DNA of 64,000 bases from Pseudomonas brassicacearum (lineage in GTDB: Bacteria > Pseudomonadota > Gammaproteobacteria > Pseudomonadales > Pseudomonadaceae). Made by a program: the position numbers and the translations under genes. Under the pieces are notes generated by a model, which was not told the origin of the DNA, made no database searches, and worked only from the letters and a program-made list of their open reading frames with translations. Of this stretch, positions 35,837-44,100 are shown one piece after another (within the stretch, counting starts at the first letter, position 1; each line of letters begins with the position of its first letter). The stretch lies in assembly GCF_003732225.1 (NCBI RefSeq), contig NZ_MOBJ01000016.1:62001-126000 (forward strand), in the 5' to 3' direction.

Positions 35837-36373
35837 GTGAACACTCGCTGGTGTTGTTTAGTGGCGCTGTTGTTGGGGTTGAGCGGATCGGTTTTCGCGG
35901 CGGACACGGTCGTGCTGATCGTCCCCAACCCGCTCGGCGTCTGGCTGATGATATTTGGTATTGCGTTCATCGTGGCCGAGGCGCTGCTGCCCAACTACGG
36001 CGTGGTCGGGCTGGGCGGCATTATGATGTTTGTGATCGGTGCGGTGATTCTGAGCAATACCGATGTTCCCACGCCGCTCATTATCGGCCTTGCGCTGATC
36101 AGCGCCCTGTTGTTGATCGCCCTGCTGATCCATGCCCTGAAAACCCGACCGCGCGAAACGGTCAGTGGCGATTCCGGGTTAGTCGGCAGTGTGACGCCGG
36201 TGACGGCGTTGCAGGCCGGCAGTGCCTGTAACGGCTGGGTGCATTTGCAAGGCGAACGTTGGCGGGTACTGAGTGCCACACCGTTGCAACCGGGGCAACT
36301 GGTACGGGTGGTGGCGCGCAAGGGAACGCTGCTGGAAGTGGCCGCGACTGACGCGGCGCCACAGGGAGAATGA
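35837..36373 (+). CDS. NfeD-like membrane protein (short form)
   Basis: This 178-residue protein starts at a GTG (35837), five bases after GGAGG. A signal peptide (ending SVFAAD) is followed by three hydrophobic segments (about 45-115) and a C-terminal OB-fold like domain (GLVGSVTPVTALQAGSACNG; GWVHLQGERWRVLS). It lacks the N-terminal ClpP-like protease of long NfeD proteins. It is overlapped by the stomatin-type gene, the usual NfeD partner in membrane-microdomain systems. Confidence 0.88.
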   Translation: MNTRWCCLVALLLGLSGSVFAADTVVLIVPNPLGVWLMIFGIAFIVAEALLPNYGVVGLGGIMMFVIGAVILSNTDVPTPLIIGLALISALLLIALLIHALKTRPRETVSGDSGLVGSVTPVTALQAGSACNGWVHLQGERWRVLSATPLQPGQLVRVVARKGTLLEVAATDAAPQGE

Positions 36374-36375
36374 TC

Positions 36376-37134
36376 ATGGGTCTGCAACTGGGTTTTGCCG
36401 CGCTGTTGGTGCTGCTGATTGCACTGGCAGGATCGACCTTCCGCATCCTGCGCGAATACGAGCGCGGCGTGGTGTTCCAGCTCGGACGCTTTTGGCAGGT
36501 CAAGGGCCCGGGGCTGATCCTGTTGATTCCGGTGGTGCAGCAAATGGTTCGGGTCGATCTGCGTACGGTGGTGCTCGACGTACCGCCGCAAGACGTGATC
36601 ACCCGCGACAACGTCTCGGTGAAGGTCAACGCGGTGCTGTACTTCCGTGTGCTCGACCCGCAGAAAGCGATCATCCAGGTCGAAGACTTCCTCATGGCCA
36701 CCAGCCAACTGGCACAAACCACCTTGCGGGCGGTGCTCGGTAAACATGAATTGGATGAGCTGCTGGCCGAACGCGAGCGCTTGAACTTCGACGTCCAGCA
36801 GGTGCTGGACGCCCAGACGGATGCCTGGGGGATCAAGGTCGCCAACGTCGAAATCAAACACGTCGACCTCAACGAGTCGATGATCCGCGCCATTGCCAAA
36901 CAGGCCGAAGCCGAACGCGAACGACGGGCGAAAGTGATCCATGCCGAAGGCGAATTGCAGGCCTCGGAAAAACTCATGCAAGCCGCCGAAATGCTCGGCC
37001 GTCAGCCCGGTGCCATGCAGTTGCGTTATATGCAGACCCTGAGTTCAATTGCCGGCGACAAGAGCTCGACCATTGTCTTCCCGCTGCCGATCGAGTTGCT
37101 CAAGGGCATGGCGGATTTGTCGTCGAAAGGTTGA
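36376..37134 (+). CDS. Stomatin/SPFH-family membrane protein
   Basis: This 252-residue protein has one N-terminal membrane segment (about 5-22) and an SPFH domain: EYERGVVFQLGRFWQVKGPG, then VRVDLRTVVLDVPPQDVITR and DNVSVKVNAVLYFRVLDP. A coiled coil follows (NESMIRAIAKQAEAERERRA). The second ATG (36376) has GGAG at better spacing than the one at 36370. It forms a two-gene unit with the NfeD-like protein and probably scaffolds membrane proteins. Confidence 0.92.
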   Translation: MGLQLGFAALLVLLIALAGSTFRILREYERGVVFQLGRFWQVKGPGLILLIPVVQQMVRVDLRTVVLDVPPQDVITRDNVSVKVNAVLYFRVLDPQKAIIQVEDFLMATSQLAQTTLRAVLGKHELDELLAERERLNFDVQQVLDAQTDAWGIKVANVEIKHVDLNESMIRAIAKQAEAERERRAKVIHAEGELQASEKLMQAAEMLGRQPGAMQLRYMQTLSSIAGDKSSTIVFPLPIELLKGMADLSSKG

Positions 37135-37165
37135 GGTGTTAGCGCTAAAGGCAAACCACACTGAT

Positions 37166-37293
37166 CCCTGTAGCAGCTGCCGCAGGCTGCGTTCGAGTGC
37201 GTAGCGCTCGCAATTCGATGTACTCGGTCTACCTGAACGAACGTTTACAACCGCTGCGCGGCCGAACGCAGCCTGTGGCAGCTGCTACAGGGG
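37166..37293. repeat. Long inverted repeat overlapping the end of a sulfotransferase gene
   Basis: CCCTGTAGCAGCTGCCGCAG and CTGTGGCAGCTGCTACAGGG flank about 90 bases. The outer arm includes the stop codon of the sulfotransferase gene ending at 37285. It resembles the palindrome within the duplication at 33191. Confidence 0.85.
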
Positions 37294-38241
37294 ATAGGCG
37301 GCGAGCCTTGATTTCTCCAGCGTCTCGTAAGGCCCTCGCGCCCAGTACCTCACCCGCGCCCTGAGCAACGCCGAAGCTTCTCGTTGCTTGTCTTCGCCGT
37401 CGACCACGAACGTCTCGGCCGGTTGCTTGGCGTGCTGGCTTACGGCGCCGAACACCCGCGTCTGCTGCTCGGTATTCAACGCAAAAAACCTGGCCAAACG
37501 TCCGTCCATGGCGCCCGGCAACTCACGGTAATTGACCGCCAGCCCGGTAAATTCGCGGCAATATTCAGCGCCCAAGTGCAGCAACCGACCCACGCGTCGG
37601 GCGATGAAGTCTTCTTGTCCCTCGAACGCAGCCCCATCGTCCAGCGCGCTGGCGCCAATCATCCCCGGCACCATGTGCATGCCCGGGCGGCGCAGGTGGG
37701 AGACGGCGATTTCCAACGGGTCGCGGTAGACAAATAGCCAGGGTGTTTCAGGAAAACACTCGTGCAACTGCTTCAGCTCACCGATGTTCCAGGCATCCAG
37801 TTTGATCACCAGCCGTTGTTCCATCCCTCGGCGCGACTGACCGTAGGCCGAGAGCAATCCGCGAATGGCCGCGTTGCGCTCAATCGGCGGCAGTGCGCTA
37901 CGCAGTAAGGCATCCAGTGGCGGAGGTTCGGAAATGACGATGTGGTTGTCGAGTTGCGCCAGCATCTGGCTGATCAGTGTCGAGCCGCAGCGCGAGGCGT
38001 GAAAAATGAATGCACTCGGCGCCAGCCCCGGGCTGGTTGTCTGCCAATCACTCAGCGTTTTCAATGAAGTCTGGCGCCGGAAGGCCTGGTTGAATGGCAG
38101 GCGCAGCGCCTCCTCCACTGCATCGCGAAAAAACGGCTGACGCAACGGCTGATCACCAAACCAGCACCAATCGACCCGCCACTCCCCGTCCTGCTTCCAG
38201 ACGCGGATCGGCAACCAGCCGTCGAGGTTCAGGCGCTCCAT
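37285..38241 (-). CDS. Sulfotransferase family protein (distal gene of adhesin operon)
   Basis: About 318 residues. The PAPS 5'-phosphosulfate loop is recognisable (FIFHASRCGSTLISQMLAQ) and the 3'-phosphate site region is LFVYRDPLEIAVSHLRRPG. It should transfer sulfate from PAPS to a hydroxyl; the acceptor is unknown. The gene overlaps the hydroxylase gene upstream, and starts at 38253 and 38241 are both possible (ME-R-T-ME-R). Co-transcription with an APS kinase that provides PAPS makes protein or glycan sulfation a plausible activity. No signal peptide is visible, so it should act in the cytoplasm. Confidence 0.82.
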   Translation of the reverse strand: MERLNLDGWLPIRVWKQDGEWRVDWCWFGDQPLRQPFFRDAVEEALRLPFNQAFRRQTSLKTLSDWQTTSPGLAPSAFIFHASRCGSTLISQMLAQLDNHIVISEPPPLDALLRSALPPIERNAAIRGLLSAYGQSRRGMEQRLVIKLDAWNIGELKQLHECFPETPWLFVYRDPLEIAVSHLRRPGMHMVPGMIGASALDDGAAFEGQEDFIARRVGRLLHLGAEYCREFTGLAVNYRELPGAMDGRLARFFALNTEQQTRVFGAVSQHAKQPAETFVVDGEDKQREASALLRARVRYWARGPYETLEKSRLAAYPL

Positions 38242-39020
38242 TGTTCGTTCCATTGGTGACGGCCATTGCGCATCGCCGCACGCAACTCCTCACGGGAGAA
38301 CGCCAGACCACGCTCGGCAGCCAGCTTCAGGGTGGTGGCAATAAAGGCTTCGTTGTCAGTCATGCCCTGCAAGATCCGGCAAAGCTGCGGATCGCTTTCC
38401 AGCAGCCGTTGAAACTGTGCCAGCGCTTGCGCTGCATGACCGACGCCAGGCGCCGGCGTGGTTGAAACGCCCTCGACAATCGCCTGTTCCAACCAAGGGC
38501 CGGGCCTGCAATCGATCACCAGATGCACCCGCTCGCGGCTGTCGCGGTTGTCGACGCTGTGGGGTCGCGACAGGTCGAGAAACCAGCATTCGCCGGCATT
38601 CATCGGAATACGCAAACCGTCGAGCAGAAAGTCGACGTTGGGCGGGCTGAGCAGCGGAATGTGCAGCCGCAGATCGGCCGCTGGCCCCTCAAGGTCGTAG
38701 TCGCGGTGCTCGTGAATGCGACTGCCGGGGCCCAGCTTCAGCAGCCTTGCCGAGACCATGTCCAACGGTAAATCCTGCAAGGCGCGTTGCCAGCGACTGT
38801 CTTGCAGCCATGGCGCACGCAATACCGGTTCGCCACGGCCGGGAGAGAGTTCCGTCAGCGTGTCGACCGCGCTGACCAGCGCTACGCCGCTCCAGACGCC
38901 CGTGTAATAGTCGCGGTTGAAATGACTATGCCAGTCGCTGTCGTTGATCTGCGCCAACGCCTGCAACAGCACCGGCAGAGGCACCGTCACCGGCAGTCGG
39001 GAAAACGCCGGTCGAGTCAT
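38229..39020 (-). CDS. Aspartyl/asparaginyl beta-hydroxylase with C-terminal Nif11-like tail
   Basis: This 263-residue protein has a 2-oxoglutarate/Fe(II) oxygenase domain of the Asp/Asn beta-hydroxylase family. The metal and cosubstrate residues are plausible at H105 (HEHRDYDLEG), H154 (LSRPHSVDN) and R164 (RERVHLVID). Residues about 203-250 form a separate helical unit (LLESDPQLCRILQGMTDNEA...AERGLAFSREELRAAM) that resembles the Nif11 domain, used as a leader in some RiPP precursors. The start at 39020 overlaps the APS kinase stop (ATGA). It would hydroxylate a protein or peptide side chain; the target is inferred to be the giant protein. Confidence 0.82.
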   Translation of the reverse strand: MTRPAFSRLPVTVPLPVLLQALAQINDSDWHSHFNRDYYTGVWSGVALVSAVDTLTELSPGRGEPVLRAPWLQDSRWQRALQDLPLDMVSARLLKLGPGSRIHEHRDYDLEGPAADLRLHIPLLSPPNVDFLLDGLRIPMNAGECWFLDLSRPHSVDNRDSRERVHLVIDCRPGPWLEQAIVEGVSTTPAPGVGHAAQALAQFQRLLESDPQLCRILQGMTDNEAFIATTLKLAAERGLAFSREELRAAMRNGRHQWNEQWSA

Positions 39021-39622
39021 CGGTTCGGCAGCACCGCGCACTCGCCGAGCCAGGTCAGTACGCGATCAAGGCAGGCGTCCACCGATAGCACGCCGGTGTC
39101 GAGCACCAACGCGGCCGAGGCCGGTGGCTCGTAAGGTGCGGAAATACCGGTGAAGCCCGGCAGTTCACCGCTGCGCGCACGGGCGTAATGACCTTTCGGA
39201 TCACGCTGCTCGCAAACGTTGAGCGAAGCACTGCACCAGACTTCGCGGTAGTCCTCACCCAAGCGTTGGGCGAAGATTTCTCGCAGCTCAACCAGCGGCG
39301 CAATCATCGCCAGAATCACGATTTGCCCGTTTTCCACCAGCAACGCTGCGACCTCACTGGCGCGGCGGATGTTTTCCTGGCGATCCTTGTCGGCGAACCC
39401 CAGGTCGCGATTGAGCCCGACCCGCAGTCCATCGCCATCGAGTACCAGACTTTGCACGCCGCGCTCGAACAACGCGGCGTGCAGCGCCTGGGCCAGGGTC
39501 GACTTGCCAGCGGCCGGTAAACCGGTCAGCAGGATCGCCGCTCCGCGATGGCCGTGGCGGTCTTCGCGTTGTGCCCGGCTGATGCTGGCCGTGGGTGCCA
39601 GCAGATTACTGGGTCTGGGCAT
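39017..39622 (-). CDS. cysC: Adenylylsulfate kinase (APS kinase, CysC-type)
   Basis: This 201-residue enzyme phosphorylates adenylyl sulfate to PAPS, the sulfate donor of sulfotransferases. The P-loop GLPAAGKST (34-42), LDGDGLRVGLNRDLGF and the C-terminal block DPKGHYARARSGELPGFTGI are clear. In the stretch MIAPLVELRE an Ala stands where E. coli CysC has the Ser that becomes phosphorylated; activity may still be normal. It overlaps the TolC-like gene by 17 bases and the hydroxylase gene by four. Being a separate copy within a sulfotransferase locus, it is probably dedicated to modification rather than assimilation. Confidence 0.92.
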   Translation of the reverse strand: MPRPSNLLAPTASISRAQREDRHGHRGAAILLTGLPAAGKSTLAQALHAALFERGVQSLVLDGDGLRVGLNRDLGFADKDRQENIRRASEVAALLVENGQIVILAMIAPLVELREIFAQRLGEDYREVWCSASLNVCEQRDPKGHYARARSGELPGFTGISAPYEPPASAALVLDTGVLSVDACLDRVLTWLGECAVLPNR

Positions 39623-41120
39623 GGGCTGGCGGCACGGTGATGTTGCCGGCGGCCCACGCGTCCTCGCGGCTGGCCAGTGCCGTGGCGATCGACTGCACTT
39701 GCGTCGATTGCACCTGGTCCGGCAGCGGGTCGAGCCCGGCGCTGGCGAAGATCTGTCCGTAAGCGTTGCGCAAATCGGCGTACGACAGGTCGCGGCGCAA
39801 GTCGGCTTGCAGGGTGTTCAGTTCGCCCTGGATCAGCTCCAGCTCACCGATACCTGCTGCCTGATGGCGGTTACGCAACTGGCCTAGAATCTGCCCGTCG
39901 ATATCCGACAGTTGCTGGTTGGTCTCGAACTGGCGCAGTGCTTCGCGGTAGTTGGCGTTGGCCACATAGAGCTGCGCCAGCACCGCGATCGACATCGCCT
40001 GACGGCGTGCCTTGGCCACTTCTTCACCGGCCTTGGCGACGTCGATGGCCGCCGGGGCGGAGATCACGTTGAACAGGTTCCAGGTGACTTTGACCCCGTA
40101 GTCGGCCCACTTGTCGTTGACCAAAAACGAGTTGCTGTCGTAATGCCCGCCAGCGGAAAACTCCAGCCCCGGCAGCAGCCGCAGCATGGCTTTACGGGTT
40201 TCGGCGGCGCTGATGCGTGTCTGATAATCCTGCTCGCGCAGTTCCGGACGGCTGGCCAGAGCTTCCTGCTCAAGGCTGGCCATGCCGACCTTGAGCTCTG
40301 GAATCGGGTAATCCTCCGGCGTCGCCAACGTCAATTCGGTGCCCATCGGCAGGTTGATCAGGGTCGCCAGTTCGGTTTTCGCCAACGACAGTGCGCGCCG
40401 CTGTTCTTCCAGTTGGCGCGTGGCTTCGATCAGCGAACGCTGGTACCCCAAGGCCTGCACCGGGTCGCCGATGCGCTGCTCGCTCATGCTTTGACTGTTG
40501 TTGCGCGCGGCATCGACCCGCGCCATCAGGCTGTCGATTTGCTTGAGCAGGCGTTCGGCGGCCACCGCCCGCCAATAAGCCGAGCGCACGTCCTGAACGA
40601 TGGTGTTGATGACCTTGCGCCGGCGCTCCTGAACGATCAGCCGTTGATCGCCCTGCTGCTTGGCGTTGATGTAGCTGACGCCGAAGTCGAGGACGTTCCA
40701 CACCATGGTCAGGTCGGCGACTCTGCGGTCGCGGTCCTGAGAGGTCGAGGGTTCGAGGGACTGGGTGCCAGTGCGCACGCTCTGGCTGCTGGCGCCGCTG
40801 GTGTTGTTGCGCCCTACATAACCGGCGTCCAGGGCCATGCGCGGCAGCATGTCGAAGCTGGCGAGGTCGAGTTGGCGCTTGGCCAACGCCTCTTCCATGA
40901 TTTTCAACCGGCCTTCGAGGTTGTACTTCACTGCACGGGCCATGGCCTGATGCAGCGTCAGCGGGCCGCTAAGGGGTTCCTGATCCTTGTACATGCTCGC
41001 CAAATCGCTTTTGGCGCGCTGCTCGCTGACGCTGCGTTCAATCGGTTCACTGGTGACTGCACATCCGCTGACGGCCAGCGCCAGCAGGCTGGCGCCGAAT
41101 AGCTTCTGACTTGTTCTCAT
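39606..41120 (-). CDS. TolC-like outer-membrane channel lipoprotein
   Basis: This 504-residue protein has a signal peptide with lipobox LAVSGC (Cys about 19) and the two repeated helical hairpins of TolC-type channels (LDLASFDMLPRMALDAGYVG; ISAAETRKAMLRLLPGLEF). The C-terminus ends NITVPPAHAQTQ. It directly follows the giant repeat protein gene (42 bases), which suggests it is the outer-membrane duct for that protein, as in type-I secretion loci. The inner-membrane partner could be the HlyD-like proteins encoded at 52978-57173. Confidence 0.9.
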   Translation of the reverse strand: MRTSQKLFGASLLALAVSGCAVTSEPIERSVSEQRAKSDLASMYKDQEPLSGPLTLHQAMARAVKYNLEGRLKIMEEALAKRQLDLASFDMLPRMALDAGYVGRNNTSGASSQSVRTGTQSLEPSTSQDRDRRVADLTMVWNVLDFGVSYINAKQQGDQRLIVQERRRKVINTIVQDVRSAYWRAVAAERLLKQIDSLMARVDAARNNSQSMSEQRIGDPVQALGYQRSLIEATRQLEEQRRALSLAKTELATLINLPMGTELTLATPEDYPIPELKVGMASLEQEALASRPELREQDYQTRISAAETRKAMLRLLPGLEFSAGGHYDSNSFLVNDKWADYGVKVTWNLFNVISAPAAIDVAKAGEEVAKARRQAMSIAVLAQLYVANANYREALRQFETNQQLSDIDGQILGQLRNRHQAAGIGELELIQGELNTLQADLRRDLSYADLRNAYGQIFASAGLDPLPDQVQSTQVQSIATALASREDAWAAGNITVPPAHAQTQ

Positions 41121-41162
41121 CCTTGGTTTGCCCCCGGGTACTGCATAATTTCAGGTTTTTAT

Positions 41163-44100
41163 TCAGGCCTGCATTTCGCTGATGCCGACCTGTTTCAGAG
41201 CTGCAGCCAATGCCTGAATCTGCTGCTTCTCGGTGTTTTCAAGTTGTTGAAGTTGTTCGCCCAAGGTCAGCGCACCGTATACGCCGTGCAGGCCCTGTGA
41301 TGCATCGCCGCCGTGCTGGATCGACCTGTCGCCGAACGCGTTGAACGAACTGTCGCCACTGTTCGATTGATGGCTGAACAGGCTCGACAGCGTGCTGCTG
41401 CCAAACACCCCGCCATCACCACCGCCAAAGCCCAGGAAGCCGTGACTGGAACCATTCCCGCCGCTGTCGCTGCTGGTGAACACCTGAGCGATATAGCTTG
41501 GGCTCAGTGCACCACGATTGATGAAAATATCCCCCAGTGGGCGGATGCCATCGCCCAGTACCCGTTGTTCGAACAGCGGTGCAAAGGTCAGCGGTGAACC
41601 GAGATTGCCGGTCGGCGGCGTGAAGACAATCGGTTGCAACGGCAGGTCTGGCGCAGTTTGCGGGGGTGCCGGATCGCGGCCCCGGAACTGCGGATCGCCG
41701 ACCGAGACCACGACGGTCGGAGGTGTCACCACCGGCACCGTGTTGATTGCAAAATTGTTGGAGATCGCGACCCCAGTGCCGGTGTTACCGGCGCGGTCGG
41801 TCACATTACTGCTGTCCAGCCCGATGAAGTTGGTCGCATCGTTGATATTGGCCGTCGGGGTCAGGGTAGCGGTCCAGGTCTTGCCGCCGTTGCTGCTGCT
41901 CAGGTTGGTGAGGGTGCCATTGGCCACACTGATGTCGGACAAATCGAAATGCTTCACCGCTTCGCTGAAGGTGAAGGTCACCTGCGAGGTCTGGCCAACG
42001 CCCAGGTTCGGGTTGTCGATGACGATGGTCGCGGTGGGGCGATCACTGTCCAGGGCATAGTTGTTGGAGATGGCCAGTCCCGTTCCGGCATTGCCTGCAG
42101 CGTCGTTGACATTACTGCTGTCGAGCACAATCAGGTTGGTGGGGTCGGTCACGTTCGCCGTCGGCGTGAACTTCGCGGTCCAGGTCTTGCCTCCGTCACT
42201 GCTGGCCAGGTTGGACAACGTGCCGTTGGTCACGCTCAGATCGGACAGGTCAAAACCGCTCACCGCTTCGCTGAAGGTGATGGTCACCAGTGAAGTCTGG
42301 CCGATGCCCAACAGCGGCTTGGCGACGACGATGGTCCCGGTGGGACGGTCGGCATCGAGCACATAGTTGTTGGACAGGGCAACGGTACTGCCCGCGTTAC
42401 CGGCGCTGTCCAGCACATTGGCGGTGTTGAGCATGATCTGGTTGGTGGCGTCGTTGATATTCGCGGTCGGCGTCAGGGTCGCAGTCCAGGTCCTGCCGCC
42501 GTCGCTGCTCAGCAGATTGGACAGCGTGCCATTGGCCACGCTGAGGTCGGACAGCGTGAAGCCACTGACCGTCTCACTGAAGGTGATAGTCACCAATGAA
42601 GTCTGGCCAATACCCAGCAGCGGATTGGCCACCACAATGGTTGCGGTTGGACGTTGCGTGTCGATGGCGTAGTTGTTCGAGTCGGTGGTGCCCACACCGG
42701 CATTGCCAGAGGCGTTCTGCACCCCGCTGTTGTCCAGGGTGATCAGGTTGGTGGTGTCGGTGATATTCGCGGACGGGGTAAAGGTCGCGGTCCAGGTGAT
42801 GCCACCATCGCTGGAGCTGACGCTCGTCAGTGTGCCGTTGGCGATGGTCAGGTCGGCGTTGGTAAAACCGCTGACTGCCTCGGAGAAGGTGATGGTCACC
42901 GACGACGTCTCGCCCACCTTGAGTGCGTTGTCGGCCACCACGATTGTCGCGGTCGGGCGCTGGGTGTCGATGGTGAAGTTGCCCGAGTCGGTGGTGCCGG
43001 TCCCGGCGTTGCCAATCAGGTCAGCCACGCCGGTGTTGGCCAGGGTGATCAGGTTGGTGGTGTCTTTTATGCCGTTGGTTGGCGTGAAGGTGGCCGTCCA
43101 GGTAATGCCGCCATCACTGCTGCTGACCGCTGTCAGCGTGCCGTTGGGGATCGTCAGGTCGGCGTTGGTGAAACCGGTCACCGCCTCGGAGAAGGTGATG
43201 GTCACCAGCGAGGTTTCACCGGCTGCCAGCGTCGAATCGGCCAGTACGATCGTGGCGGTCGGGCGCACAGTATCGATGGCGAAGTTGTTGGAATCGGTGC
43301 TGCCGCTCCCGGCGTTGCCGGACAGGTCGGCCACGCCGGTGTTGTCCAGGGTGATCAGGTTCGCCGCATCGGTGGTGCTGGCGCTCGGAGTGAAGGTCGC
43401 AGTCCAGGTGATACCGCCATCACTGCTGCTCACGGCGGTCAGCGTGCCGTTGGCAATCGTCAGGTCGGCGTTGGTAAAACCGGTCACCGCCTCGGAGAAG
43501 GTGATGGTCACCAGCGAGGTGTCACCGATCCCCAACGCAGTGTCCGTCACCACGATGGTCGCCGTCGGGCGCACGGTGTCGATCGCGTAGTTGTTCGAAT
43601 CGGTGCTGCCGCTGCCGACGTTTCCGGAACCGTTCTGCACGCCGGTATTGTCCAGGGTGATCAGGTTGGTGGCGTCGGTAATGGCGTTGGTCGGGGTAAA
43701 AGTCGCCGTCCAGGTCACACCGCCATCACTGCTGCTCACAGCCGTTAGGGTGCCGTTGGCAATCGTCAGGTCAGCGTTGCTGAAACCGCTCACCGCCTCG
43801 CTGAAGGTGATGGTCACCAGCGAGGTATCACCGATTTTCAAGGCGTTGTCGGCGACCACAATGGTCGCGGTCGGACGCACGGTATCGATGGTGAAGTTGC
43901 CGGAACTGGTGGTGCCGCTGCCCGCGTTACCGGCCAGGTCAGCCACGCCGGCGTTGGCCAGGGTGATCAGGTTAGTCGTGTCGTTGATGCCTGCGCTCGG
44001 GGTGAACGTGGCGGTCCAGGTGATCCCGCCATCACTGCTGCTCACAGCGGTCAGCGTGCCGTTGGGAATCGTCAGGTCGGCGTTGGTGAAGCCGGTCACC

